Below are positions 36,405 to 47,000 of a stretch of 64,000 bases of DNA, piece after piece. The notes under the pieces were generated by a model. It searched no databases, had not been told where the DNA came from, and was given only the letters and a program-made list of their open reading frames with translations. The stretch is from positions 2,852,001 to 2,916,000 of the forward strand of contig OX044357.1 in assembly GCA_943846675.1 (NCBI GenBank), in the 5' to 3' direction. The first letter of the stretch is position 1. Each line of letters opens with the position of its first letter. This DNA comes from UBA987 sp002292105 (lineage in GTDB: Bacteria > Bacteroidota > Bacteroidia > NS11-12g > UBA9320). The position numbers were made by a program, and so were the translations under genes.

Positions 36405-36833
36405 TTTTACTTGTTAAATTAATAAATATATTACCTACTACGGACAGAGCAGAGCTTTGCCCAAGGGTTCAAATATATACGATTGACACCAAGAAAACCA
36501 AGGTTTTACGACGCATAACGACCTGAATGAAAAATGTATCAAAGAAATGCTATCCACTAAAGAGTGCGTGGATGCCCATTATTAAAGGCACTAGAAAGGA
36601 TTTACACATCTCTCCATAAGCATGTCATTTTTTAAATAAATTCTCTGCACAGCTTCATAATTAGCCCCATTGGCAGTAAAATTTACTGAAATCACATAAT
36701 TTATCTGTTTTACAAAACAAAATTGAGTTGCAATATTTGTTAATTGTGGAATACCATGTTGACCTATTATTAACAATACGAATACTTTCTAGTCAGACAT
36801 GCGTCATTGACGCAATTTGCCAAAAAGCTTACC
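36405..36833. other. 429-nt intergenic region
   Basis: Contains the promoter of the beta-helix/PKD gene (36470-36501) and, near the M2 peptidase stop, a 15-bp palindrome TGCGTCA-T-TGACGCA (36800-36814). A 61-codon minus-strand frame at 36591-36776 has only a TTG start and no recognisable content. The rest is AT-rich with no RNA gene or repeat that I can recognise. Confidence 0.6.
36470..36501 (-). promoter_or_regulatory. Promoter of the beta-helix/PKD gene (-7 TATATTTG, -33 TTG)
   Basis: Exact -7 box at 36470-36477 on the minus strand with a TTG (36499-36501) 21 nt upstream, the best complete Bacteroidota promoter in the window. Initiation would leave a leader of about 60 nt before ATG 36404. 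Confidence 0.65.
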
Positions 36834-38660
36834 TTAACCCTTCAACGGATAACTTACAGGCAAAGCATGTTTTCTATCCGAATTCTGCAATTTGAGCCAA
36901 GACATCAATGGTTCAAAATATTTGACCATGGCCTCTGCACTCATATCTGCATTAAGGTGTTTTTTCAAATGGCTTCGCCAATCACAGTTTGCACCATCTT
37001 TCATCAATTCGTGAATAAACGCTCCTGTTTCTTTACTACCATAGTAATTGGTATTGTGTGGATCTTGTTTAAGGATGTTTGTCGCAATATGGTCGTGGAA
37101 TTGAAATAACAAAACGTTGCTCAATGCATAATCATAGTATTGTGCCGCATCATCATTGATGTGTGTTTTACTTGCAGCATCACAATACGTATCGTCTCGT
37201 TTAGTTGGCGGGGCAATACCTTGACAAGTCATTTTTAATTCCCACCATCGTTCGTTATAGGTTTCTTCCGACATTTCTTTGGCATAAAGATCGTGCTCAA
37301 ATTCGGTCATGACGCCTGCACCCCAAGGTAATAATACCACATAGTCGAATGCCTCTTTCAGCAGTTGTTGCGTTGGATCAATCTGCTCATCCTCAGAAAT
37401 CAATCCATATTGTTTTAAGAATGGAGGCTGCATGCTGGCCAAACCAATCAAAGTACCCATCGCTTCATGATAAGCTCGATTAGCCCCACCTCTCAGTATA
37501 ATTGGCACGCTGTCGTTTGTATATGACATATAATAATATATATGACCCAGTTCGTGCAAGGTTGTTCCCCACCATCTTGTATTCGGAGTTATACTCATTA
37601 AGCTCCGAACGTCTTTGTCGTTATCCATGTGCCAAGCGGAGGCATGATTGTTTTTTTTGAATGTTGTATCATTTGGCAGCGGATACAAACTTGATTTTTC
37701 GTAAAAGCTTTGTGGTAGTTTGGGAAAACCAAGGCTAATATAAAAATCCTCGCCTTGCTCCATAATCCATTTGGCAGACTTTTGCCCCAAAGCCTCGTCT
37801 AGGTCAACACCGTCCGAATCAATCATGCTGCTCCATTCTTGTCCCCATCTATTAGGTAACCAATGGGCCGGGATCATCTCAGGTACAGGTTGGTCATATT
37901 TTTTTGCCAATTCATATCTTGCCCAGGTATGCAGTTCACGATATAACGGCCAAACATCTTGAATCAAGCCTCTACAGGTGCGCATCATTTCATCGCTCGA
38001 CATGTCGTAATCAGACACCTGATATTGAAAGTAATCTTCATAGTCAAGGGCCTGAACAGTTGCGTTACGCAATCCACGTAAATCGGTCAAACCATGTTTC
38101 AATGATTTCCCAACTTCTTTACTGGCTTGCCATGCCAACAATCTTTCTTCCAAATCAGAACTGGTTTCTAAAATGGCATCGATGTCGTTGGCTGATACAG
38201 GTTTGTTATTCATTGTAAAAGTGTATCCGAACAAGTTTTGTGTCTGCGTGTTTTCAGCCTTAATTCTTTTCTTCACCAAATCTGAAGCGATTGCTGGATT
38301 GCTCCCTGCCGCGTAAAGAATCGTTTTTAGCTGACGAATTTGAACTGGTGTTAACTGAGATTCAATTGTCAAAAACCGCTTTGCTTTTGAGATATTCTCT
38401 TCACTGCCTGTAAACGCAGCCATCTTTTCAGATGCCACTTGGGCTGCTTGAGCGGTTATCGTATCGTCTTCAACAATATACGTATTCAATTTCCACTGCG
38501 CCTCACTGGAGGGAATCATTAACTCTTGATACGTTTTGTTATACCCATCTAGGTATTCCTGAACTTCTGCGACTGTAATTTCTGAAGTCGTTTTATCCGT
38601 TTGATTACAACCGAAAAAACAACAAACCACTATACATGCAACTGCTATTGAATATCTCAT
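36834..38660 (-). CDS. M2 family (ACE-like) peptidyl-dipeptidase lipoprotein
   Basis: A 608-residue zinc dicarboxypeptidase-type lipoprotein anchored in the envelope. From ATG 38660 the N-terminus is a lipoprotein signal (MRYSIAVACIVVCCFFGC). The zinc site HELGH lies near residue 365 with the third ligand in YHEAMGTLIG about 25 residues later, and the middle ALDYEDYFQYQ and WAGQ-like HMDNDKDVRSLM regions fit the angiotensin-converting enzyme family. The frame is open to 38690, but an exact -7 box lies within that stretch (38678-38685), so the later start is preferred. It probably trims peptides taken up from outside. Confidence 0.92.
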   Translation of the reverse strand: MRYSIAVACIVVCCFFGCNQTDKTTSEITVAEVQEYLDGYNKTYQELMIPSSEAQWKLNTYIVEDDTITAQAAQVASEKMAAFTGSEENISKAKRFLTIESQLTPVQIRQLKTILYAAGSNPAIASDLVKKRIKAENTQTQNLFGYTFTMNNKPVSANDIDAILETSSDLEERLLAWQASKEVGKSLKHGLTDLRGLRNATVQALDYEDYFQYQVSDYDMSSDEMMRTCRGLIQDVWPLYRELHTWARYELAKKYDQPVPEMIPAHWLPNRWGQEWSSMIDSDGVDLDEALGQKSAKWIMEQGEDFYISLGFPKLPQSFYEKSSLYPLPNDTTFKKNNHASAWHMDNDKDVRSLMSITPNTRWWGTTLHELGHIYYYMSYTNDSVPIILRGGANRAYHEAMGTLIGLASMQPPFLKQYGLISEDEQIDPTQQLLKEAFDYVVLLPWGAGVMTEFEHDLYAKEMSEETYNERWWELKMTCQGIAPPTKRDDTYCDAASKTHINDDAAQYYDYALSNVLLFQFHDHIATNILKQDPHNTNYYGSKETGAFIHELMKDGANCDWRSHLKKHLNADMSAEAMVKYFEPLMSWLKLQNSDRKHALPVSYPLKG

Positions 38661-38677
38661 TAATAAAATGTTTTGGA

Positions 38678-38685
38678 CAAATGTA
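38678..38685 (-). promoter_or_regulatory. -7 promoter box of the M2 peptidase gene (TACATTTG)
   Basis: Exact TAnnTTTG on the minus strand, 17 nt before ATG 38660; it decides the start codon choice. Confidence 0.55.
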
Positions 38686-38811
38686 ATCAATCAGGTATTG
38701 AGTTAACTTAGAGTATCACACCTCAGTAAAATATCAAAATAATCGTTGGACTGAGGCCCAATTATCTCATTAAACGAATTGATAATGTTTTATTTGCACT
38801 AATCCTTTTGC

Positions 38812-39381
38812 ATGGCTGAAGCTCAAAACAGACAACACCTTAGCCCCGAATCAGCGCTTACTGATTGGGTGAACAACTACAGTGATGTGCTATACGCTTA
38901 TGCGATGAAACGACTTTCTGACGAAGGGTTAGCAAAAGACCTTGTCCAAGAAACTTTCATGGCTGCCTTTCAGTCTTATGAACGATTCGAGCACAGGTCA
39001 AAACCGAAAACATGGTTAACCTCCATTTTAAAAAATAAAATCATGGATCACTTTCGTCAGGTTTATAGACGGAAGGAGACTTCCATAGAGGGCGACTTTC
39101 AAATGTTTAACGAAGATGGTTCTTGGAAAACTGAAAACATTCCAACACCATGGGAGGAAACACATTTGTTGGACAACCCAGAATTTATCGATGTATTTGA
39201 TTCGTGTGTTGATGCACTTCCCGAACGATGGGCGTCATCTATCCGAATTAAGTATTTAGAATCTGAAATGAATATTGAAGATTTGGGTGTGTCTAAAGCA
39301 AACTATTGGAAAATGCTTGAACGGGCGCGCACCCAACTAAGAAAGTGCATTGAAGTAAATTGGGTGCAACCCAACAAATAA
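38812..39381 (+). CDS. ECF-type RNA polymerase sigma factor
   Basis: A 189-residue sigma-70 family protein with only regions 2 and 4. Region 2 includes LAKDLVQETFMAAFQSYERF and FRSKPKTWLTS-like EHRSKPKTWLTSILKNKIMD. Region 4 spans about 135-180 (LPERWASSIRIKYLESEMN, then GVSKANYWKMLERARTQLRKC). The next gene, 18 nt downstream, encodes a small protein with a zinc anti-sigma motif and a c-type heme lipoprotein gene follows, so this is probably a stress-responsive regulatory cassette. It may autoregulate, but no ECF promoter was identified. Confidence 0.92.
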   Translation: MAEAQNRQHLSPESALTDWVNNYSDVLYAYAMKRLSDEGLAKDLVQETFMAAFQSYERFEHRSKPKTWLTSILKNKIMDHFRQVYRRKETSIEGDFQMFNEDGSWKTENIPTPWEETHLLDNPEFIDVFDSCVDALPERWASSIRIKYLESEMNIEDLGVSKANYWKMLERARTQLRKCIEVNWVQPNK

Positions 39382-39399
39382 AATAGAATAAAGAAAAAG

Positions 39400-39636
39400 A
39401 TGTTTAGCATTTCATGTAAACGTGCTTCAGAGTTGGTTCATAAGAAACACAACGAAGGCTTGACAACCACTGAAAAATGGCGCTCAAAGGTGCATAGCAG
39501 CATGTGCTCGGCATGCAAAACATTTGAAAAGCAGACGGATCAAATTGAAATGATTATCAAGTCCAGAATGCAAAAACAAGCTTCAACCACTGTGGAAGAT
39601 TTTAAAACCGACACCTTATCCAAAATAATTAAATAG
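39400..39636 (+). CDS. Small soluble zinc-binding anti-sigma factor (ZAS-type), putative
   Basis: A 78-residue cytoplasmic protein with H32-X3-C36-X2-C39 (HSSMCSAC), the core of the zinc-binding anti-sigma motif, with a further Cys6 or His17 as a possible fourth ligand. A helical stretch follows and no membrane segment is present, so any signal must be sensed in the cytoplasm, for example by oxidation of the zinc site. The position directly after the ECF sigma gene supports the assignment. Confidence 0.75.
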   Translation: MFSISCKRASELVHKKHNEGLTTTEKWRSKVHSSMCSACKTFEKQTDQIEMIIKSRMQKQASTTVEDFKTDTLSKIIK

Positions 39637-39714
39637 ATAATTTCTGTTTTTTCTGTCAGGTTTGTTAAAGAACCTCGACCACACTGTTTAATTGATTAAA
39701 AAATTTAACAGAAA

Positions 39715-40230
39715 ATGAAAAAAACAAAAACTATTTCGATGCTTGCCTTTTTGCTGTTGTCAATGGTGTTTGTGCAGTCTTGTAAAGAAGACGACGAGCC
39801 AGAACCAACAACCAACAATGAATTTGTTGCCGACGATGCAAGTTTTGCTGGCTGGGACACTTGGGACCTAGTAGACACTAAAAACGGCATAGACCCTGCA
39901 CTGGGAGGTGCGCATGCAGGAAATGACAGCACTGCTGTACGAAAAATCTATGTTAAAGACGCACAAAAAGCAGTTAGCGGCATTTACCCGATAGGAACTT
40001 TAGTGGTTAAACACATGAAAAGTGATTCTATGGAAATGATTACCGCTATGGCAAAACGAGGCAACAACTTCGATGCAGCAAACAATGACTGGGAATACTT
40101 CGTCATTATGGCTGATGGTAAAATAGTTGTGGACAACGGTATGACCATGCGTGGGAGCACCGGCCTTATGAACGGAATGTGTGTAGGATGCCACTCTAAA
40201 GCTACAACAGATTACATATTCACTGAATAG
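39715..40230 (+). CDS. Cytochrome P460-like lipoprotein with one c-type heme site
   Basis: A 171-residue lipoprotein (signal ending FVQSC, Cys23) with an acidic linker (KEDDEPEPTTNNE) and a P460-like domain (YPIGTLVVKHMKSD, NNDWEYFVIMADGKIV), ending in NGMCVGCHSKA with the CxxCH heme-attachment motif. P460 cytochromes oxidise hydroxylamine or handle nitric oxide, and related domains act in peroxide or redox chemistry. The neighbouring ECF/anti-sigma genes suggest induced expression. A strong terminator follows. The enzymatic role is not certain because the crosslinking Lys was not identified. Confidence 0.8.
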   Translation: MKKTKTISMLAFLLLSMVFVQSCKEDDEPEPTTNNEFVADDASFAGWDTWDLVDTKNGIDPALGGAHAGNDSTAVRKIYVKDAQKAVSGIYPIGTLVVKHMKSDSMEMITAMAKRGNNFDAANNDWEYFVIMADGKIVVDNGMTMRGSTGLMNGMCVGCHSKATTDYIFTE

Positions 40231-40277
40231 GATTTACTGTTTTTCAACCTTTTCAATAGTCTAATTTAGACAACGCT

Positions 40278-40303
40278 AAAGCCCCTCTTGTAGGGGCTTT
40301 TTT
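40278..40303 (+). terminator. Rho-independent terminator after the P460-like gene
   Basis: Stem AAAGCCCCT/AGGGGCTTT (40278-40286 and 40292-40300), 5-nt loop, then a T run to 40303. It closes the sigma/anti-sigma/P460 unit. Confidence 0.9.
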
Positions 40304-40351
40304 GTTGCTAGACTCGAGCATCCTTTTATTTTTAATATATCATTGTAACTC

Positions 40352-40936
40352 ATGATTGAATTTGTAGAAGGAAGTGTAGAGGTATTAACGCCTACGCATG
40401 CTGTAATTAATGTGAACGGAATGGGTTACTTCGTTCATATTTCTCTGAATGCCTATGAGCATTTACAAGGTAAAAAGCAATTACGCCTTCTGACCTACTT
40501 GTCGGTAAAAGAAGATAGTCATACGCTTTATGGTTTTTATGATGCGTTGGAAAGAACAATTTTTCTGCATTTAATTAGTGTCAGTGGTATTGGCACAGCT
40601 ACGGCTAGAATGATATTATCCTCTTTGAACCATAATGACCTAATAGGTGCAATAATTAACGGAAATGTTCCGTTGTTAAAATCTATAAAGGGCATTGGCC
40701 CCAAAGCTGCCCAAAGAATGATTTTAGAATTAAAAGAAAAAATGACCAAACTAGGAGGTGAAGTATCTTCAGCAGGTACATCTACGCACAACCAGTTTAA
40801 TGAAGCACTTGAAGCCTTACAAGCTCTGGGTTTTGGACGTCTTGCTGCCGAGAAAGCAATCCTTAAAATTAGCAAGGAATTAGGCAACGAAGCAACTACC
40901 GAAAACCTAATCAAAAATTCACTCAAAATATTATAA
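40352..40936 (+). CDS. ruvA: Holliday junction branch migration protein RuvA
   Basis: A 194-residue protein that binds four-way DNA junctions and recruits the RuvB motor. It has the N-terminal OB domain (MIEFVEGSVEVLTPTHAVIN), two helix-hairpin-helix motifs (SVSGIGTATARMIL and SIKGIGPKAAQRMI), and the C-terminal UBA-like domain III (NEALEALQALGFGRLAAEKA) that contacts RuvB. ruvA next to sprA is a common order in Bacteroidota. A 7-of-8 -7 box (TATCATTG, 40338-40345) is 6 nt upstream of ATG. Confidence 0.96.
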   Translation: MIEFVEGSVEVLTPTHAVINVNGMGYFVHISLNAYEHLQGKKQLRLLTYLSVKEDSHTLYGFYDALERTIFLHLISVSGIGTATARMILSSLNHNDLIGAIINGNVPLLKSIKGIGPKAAQRMILELKEKMTKLGGEVSSAGTSTHNQFNEALEALQALGFGRLAAEKAILKISKELGNEATTENLIKNSLKIL

Positions 40937-40941
40937 TTTTG
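40934..40941 (+). promoter_or_regulatory. -7 promoter box of sprA (TAATTTTG), overlapping the ruvA stop
   Basis: Exact TAnnTTTG at the very end of ruvA, about 100 nt before the sprA start. No -33 TTG at the expected distance, so the call is tentative. Confidence 0.4.
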
Positions 40942-41042
40942 TCGGTCTTCAGAAAGATATATCTGCCTATAGAAAATAATTACTTTTTACGCGGTATTTA
41001 CTCGCGTTCACACTCAACACTAGACACAAAAAAAAAGACAAT

Positions 41043-44000
41043 TTGAGAAGTAGTTATAGAGTACTGTTGGCAATTGGTATTTTGTCCTATTGGGCCATAA
41101 CTTCTGCGGCGAACAAGCCTAAAGTTGGTTACACTTCTTTTGATCAAACACTTGAGGAAGAAGATTCTTCTAAAAAAGATAGTCTTAAGTACCCTATACG
41201 AGATAAAACTTCCCGTGATTTTGAGAAAATTAATCAGTTCGACCTGAACGACCCTGACAACGTCAGAACCGACATCGAATATAATCCGGAAGACAAAACC
41301 TATACCTTCCAGAAAAAAATTGGAGACCAGGATTTTGGCTCACCCAAACCCATGAGCTTTAAAGAGTACCTGGAGTACCAGAAAAAGCAAAACCAACAAA
41401 ACTATTTCAGACAAAAATCGCAAGCCACCAATTTTGTGCGTTCTAGCGGTTTGCTTCCCGATTTGTTTTTCGACCCAAAACTAGCCGGAGATATGTTTGG
41501 TGACGGACTTATTGATATTCGACCAAGTGGTTCTGCCGAGCTCATATTTGGTGGTAATTACAACCGTGTTGAAAATCCAAACTTTACTGCACGACAACAA
41601 AAAAACGGAAACTTCGACTTCAAAATGAAGATGCAAGTGAACGTTACTGGTCAAATTGGTGATCACATAAAAATAAATACCAACTACGATACAGAAGCTA
41701 CATTCGAATTTGAAAATCAAACAGGTTTAAATTGGCAAGGAAAGGAAAACGACATACTCCAATCCATTGAGCTTGGTAACGTAAGTTTACCCCTAAATGG
41801 TAGTTTGATACAAGGTGGACAAAGCCTCTTTGGAGTGAAGACAAAACTTCAGTTTGGCAAACTAACCATGACAGCCATAGCCACGCAACAGAAAGGGGAA
41901 ACCAGAGAGACTGAAGTAAATGGAGGCGCACAGATTACAAGATTCAACATTCAAGCGAGTGACTACGATGTGAACCGTCACTTCTTCTTATCTCAGTATT
42001 TCGCAGACAATTACGACAATGCCCTTGCACGTTTACCAGTCATCCAGAGTAATGTACTTATCAATTACATTGAAGTATGGGTAACCAACAGAGCTTCCAA
42101 TTATAGCAACACTGGAAATCTTGTGGCCTTAATGGACCTTGGTGAAAGTGATCCATATAACAATGCCTACGTAATACCTGGTGTTGAAGACTTCCCGTCA
42201 AACGAAGCCAATAGGATTTTTGATGCTATAACGGCGAACGCTGATGCAACAAAAAACAATTTGCAGGTTGGGGTTGAATATGTTGACTTGACCAACGCAC
42301 GTCAATTGAACCCTCAAGAATATACCATGAATGCTCAACTTGGATATATCTCTCTGAACCAGGCACTTAATACTGATGAGATACTGGCCGTAGCGTACGA
42401 ATATTCTTATAACGGACGAATTTATAAGGTCGGTGAATTTGCTAGAGACCGACCACCGAACAATCAAAACCCGCCTACCTTGGCGGTAAAAATGGTTAAA
42501 TCTACCTTGATTAAAACCAACCTCCCTACTTGGAACCTGATGATGAAAAACATCTATTCGCTTGGGGCTTATAACATGCAAACGGAGGACTTTAGTTTTA
42601 ACGTGGTGTATGCTGATGATAAAGGTGGTGGAGATTTAGGTTATTTACCCGTTGAGCCAAGTGAACCCAATTGGTATAAGCGTCAACTTAATGCCGTTTT
42701 CAAATTAGATAAAATGAACCGTCAGTTTGAAGCAAAACCAGACGGACTTTTTGACCTTATAGAAGGCGTAACCATACAGGCCGGACAGGGCAGAATTATT
42801 TTCCCTATGCGAGAGCCTTTTGGTGAATTTGCACGTTCCAATTTTAACGACCCAACAGGCAAAAATGCAGACTATTACGCCTTTGACGCACTCTATGACT
42901 CCACGAAATGGGATGCCGAACAGGATGTATCGCATGATAAATTTTTCTTACGCGGTAGTTATAAAGGGTCGTCTAGTAATCAAATAAGGCTGCAGTGTTT
43001 TAACGTGCCAAAAGGTTCTGTTAAGGTGACGGCCAATGGTTCTTTATTGAATGAAGGATCTGATTATATTGTTGACTACACCATCGGTATGGTGACGATT
43101 ATCAACGAAGGGATATTAGGCGCTGGCGCTGTTATTAAAGCGACGTGTGAGAGTAATTCTTTGTTTAACTTACAACAAAAAACCCTTGTCGGAAGTAGGT
43201 TTGATTATAAGGTATCTGATAAATTGCTTTTAGGTGGTACAATACTTCACCTCACAGAAAGACCGCTGACCCCCAAGACCAACATTGGTGAAGAACCTTT
43301 GTTGAATACAATTTATGGGTTTGATGGTGCTTTCAACACCAAGTCAAGAATGCTTACTAGATGGGTTGATAAACTTCCTTTTATTGAGACTAAAGAAGAA
43401 TCCACGGTTGCATTGACATGGGAATTCGCTCAAATCATCCCGCATAAACCGCTAAGTATTGGCGATGCAGAAAGAGGTACGTCGTTTATAGATGATTTTG
43501 AAGGTGCAGAAACACCATATGAAATTAAAAATGTGAGCCGTTGGAAACTGGCAAGTGCCCCGCAGCATCAACCAGATTTATTTCCAAACGCCGCGCAAGG
43601 ACTAATAAAATTAGAGAACGACAGAAGAGGCTTGTTTTCGTGGTATACGATTGATCCTGTGTTACAACAGGGTAATCCGGACAGAATGCCTGAACATTTG
43701 AAGCAAGATGTGATACAACGTTCCGGGCATTTTATCAGACCTATTCAGTTTGATGAACCGTTTCCAACAAAAAACATCCAGCAACAGCAAGTTCGAACAA
43801 TTCAAACGCTTGATTTAGCCTACTATCCAAGAAAAAGAGGCCCATATAACTTTACCGTCGACAATCTTCTGGCATCTGGCGACTTGGGCAATCCTGAATC
43901 GAACTGGGCAGGCATTAGTAGACGTATTGAAAACACAGATTTTGAAGCAGCCAATTACGACTACATCGAAATTTGGATGATGGATCCATTTGTTTATGAA

Positions 44001-47000
44001 AAAGAGCCAGGATATGCTGGAGCAAACAATAGTGGCCAACTGTATATCAATTTGGGTAGTGTTTCGGAAGATGTTTTACCAGACAAAAAACGGTCGATGG
44101 AAAACTCTTTGCCTACAGCCAATTCCTTAGCTGCTCCTGTAGAGCAAACGGCTTGTGGTTTAGTAGGTACGATTCAGCCCATTGTAGATGGTTTTGACAA
44201 CGATCCGAACGCAAGGGTGTATCAAGATGTTGGGTTAGATGGACTGAGCGATGAACTCGAGTTAGGCTTTTTTGATACCACGTATTTAGAAGACGTTCTG
44301 AATAAGTTTGGAGCCACATCTCAGGCCTACCAAAACGCCATTAATGACCCGGCTGGTGATAATTTTAGGCACCATCGAGATCCGGATTATGATCTAACCG
44401 AAACGTCTGTACTGCATCGGTATTTATACTACAAGCAACCGGACGGTAACTCTAACTTAGATCGATTACCTGATGGCACTCCGCAAGCAAACTCTACATT
44501 CCCAGATGACGAGGATATCAATCAAGACAATACATTAGATCAAATTGAAGAGTACTTCCAGTATAAAATCGACCTTAGCCAGCGCGACTTAGTTGTAGGA
44601 CAGGGTTATGTTGCGGATTCGATACGGGTATTTGCTGTTCGGGAAGATGAAGGGGCGAAACCCGATAGTGTTACCTACTATCAGCTTAAAATTCCGATTC
44701 GCGAATATCAAAAACGTGTTGGTGGTATTTCTAACTTCAAGTCCATTCGATTCATGCGTATGTTTATGACTGGATTCGAAGACAGCGTTATCCTACGTCT
44801 TTTAGAAATGCGCATGATTCGTGCCGATTGGAGACGTTACCAAAACAGTTTAAAATTCCCTCCAACAATTGGTTTACCGCCAGATCCAAATGATCCGGTT
44901 GAATTTGTAGTTAGTACGGTTAACATTGAAGAAAATAGCTCTCGGGTTCCAGTGAAATACGTTGAACCTCCAGGTATAACGCGTGAGTTAGATCCAACTC
45001 AGCCGAATCAAGTGCTACAAAACGAGCAATCATTGTCGTTGCGCGTATGTGAATTAGAAAAAGGTGACGCCCGAGGTGCATTCCGGGTAACCGAGGTTGA
45101 TATAAGGAACTATAAAGACTTTAAAATGTTCTTGCACGCCGAAGGAGAACAGCTTCAGAATGGTGATGTATGGGCATTTGTGCGTATTGGTACAGATTTA
45201 GAGAACAACTACTATGAGTACCAAATGCCACTCCAAATTACGCCCAACGGAGCAATCCTTCAAGATGAGATTTGGCCATCTACGAACAACATGGAGTTCG
45301 CCTTACAAGATTTTTACAACTTAAAATTAGAACGCGAAACCGCTACCGGTTCAAAGACGGCCACCTACGAAAAAGCAAATGCCAAAGGCCATATCCTTCG
45401 TGTGGTTGGTTTACCTGATCTGAGTCAGGTAAGAACCATGATGCTTGGCGTTATGAACCCAAACAACAGCACCGGCCAAGAGAAATTATGCACTGAAGTG
45501 TGGTTCAACGAAATGCGCGTAACGGGTATATCCAACAAAGGTGGTTGGGCCGCAACAGCACGTATGGTGACAAAATTGGCAGATTTCGCTCGTGTAAACA
45601 TTTCAGGAAATTACACCACCATTGGATTTGGCGGTATTGATAAGACATTGAATGAAAGAAGTCTTGATCAAACATTCCAATACGACATATCTTCAAATAT
45701 TGAACTGGGTAAATTCTTCCCTCAAAAATCAGGTATCTCAATACCGATGTTTATTGGATGGAATGAGAACTTTATCAATCCTAAATATTACCCGCTAAAC
45801 CCGGACATCTTATATAAGCAGGTACTGCAGAGTGCAAGAACCGAAGAAGAAAGAACTAAGGTTAAAGAAACCAGCCAAGATTATACAAGTAGGTACAGTT
45901 TGAACTTTACGAATGTGAAGAAGAACCGAACCAGTGGAGGTAAAGTTAGGTTGTGGGATATTGAAAACTTTAATACGAGTTATTCTTACCAGCGTACCTA
46001 CAGAAGAAATCAGATTGTTGAAGAGAACTTCATCAACACGCATAGAGCTAGCTTAGCCTACACCTATGCGAAACGGCCAAAACCATGGGAGCCATTTAAA
46101 AAGATTATTAGGGCTAAAAAACTGCGGTTTGTGAAAGACTTCAATTTCACATTAATGCCAAGCAGCCTGAACTTCCAATACGATGTTGACCGAAGATATG
46201 GTGAATTACAAAACAGAAGTAATGATGATTTTGAAGCCATTGTACCCCGATTCTACGACAAATCATTTACGCTAAAACGTACCTATGGTGGTCGATGGAA
46301 TTTCACGAGAAACTTAAAATTCAACTATAACAGTGTTGTAGATGCATGGGTAGAAGAGCCTTTTGGCGAAATAGTCAATAGAGAACAAGAAGATTCTATT
46401 AGAAACAATTTCTTCAATTTCGGCACCATGCGGAACTTTAATCAGGTGATGGATATTAACTATACCGTCCCGTTTAACAAGTTCAAATACTTGAACTGGA
46501 TTACTGCTTCTGCAAAATACGCAGCCAACTATAGTTGGACTACAGCGCCTCCTACCTATCCAACTTTAGGCAATACGCTTCAAAATAGTCAGACGATCAC
46601 TTTAAATGGTCGAATGAATTTTACATCATTCTATAATCGTAACAAGAAACTTAGACCGTTTGTATCTAGAACGGTTAAAAAGAAACGACCAAAAGAGACA
46701 AAGAAAGCTCCAGGTGATGACGAAGAAGAAGATACAAAAAAGAAGAAACGAGAAGGTTTACACCCGGTTGCCAAAGGCGTTGGTGCTTTCTTCTTAATGA
46801 TGAAACAGGCCCAATTGACGTATACCGAAACAAATGGTACAACGCTGCCTGGTTTTAATCAAGACATTCAATACTTGGGTCACAATTTCGATTTAGCAAC
46901 GCCTTCGTGGCCGTTTATTTTAGGTTTACAAGATCCTAATATTCGTTACGACCTTGCGCGTAATGGTTATATGACCAATGACACTGCGCAAAACAACCGG

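Noticed and set aside
36591..36776. 61-codon frame on the minus strand in the large intergenic region
   Set aside because: Only a TTG start, no promoter box near it, no recognisable motif, and composition like the surrounding AT-rich spacer.
38661..38690. Longer N-terminus of the M2 peptidase
   Set aside because: The extension contains an exact -7 box and would place 10 residues before an otherwise perfect lipoprotein signal.
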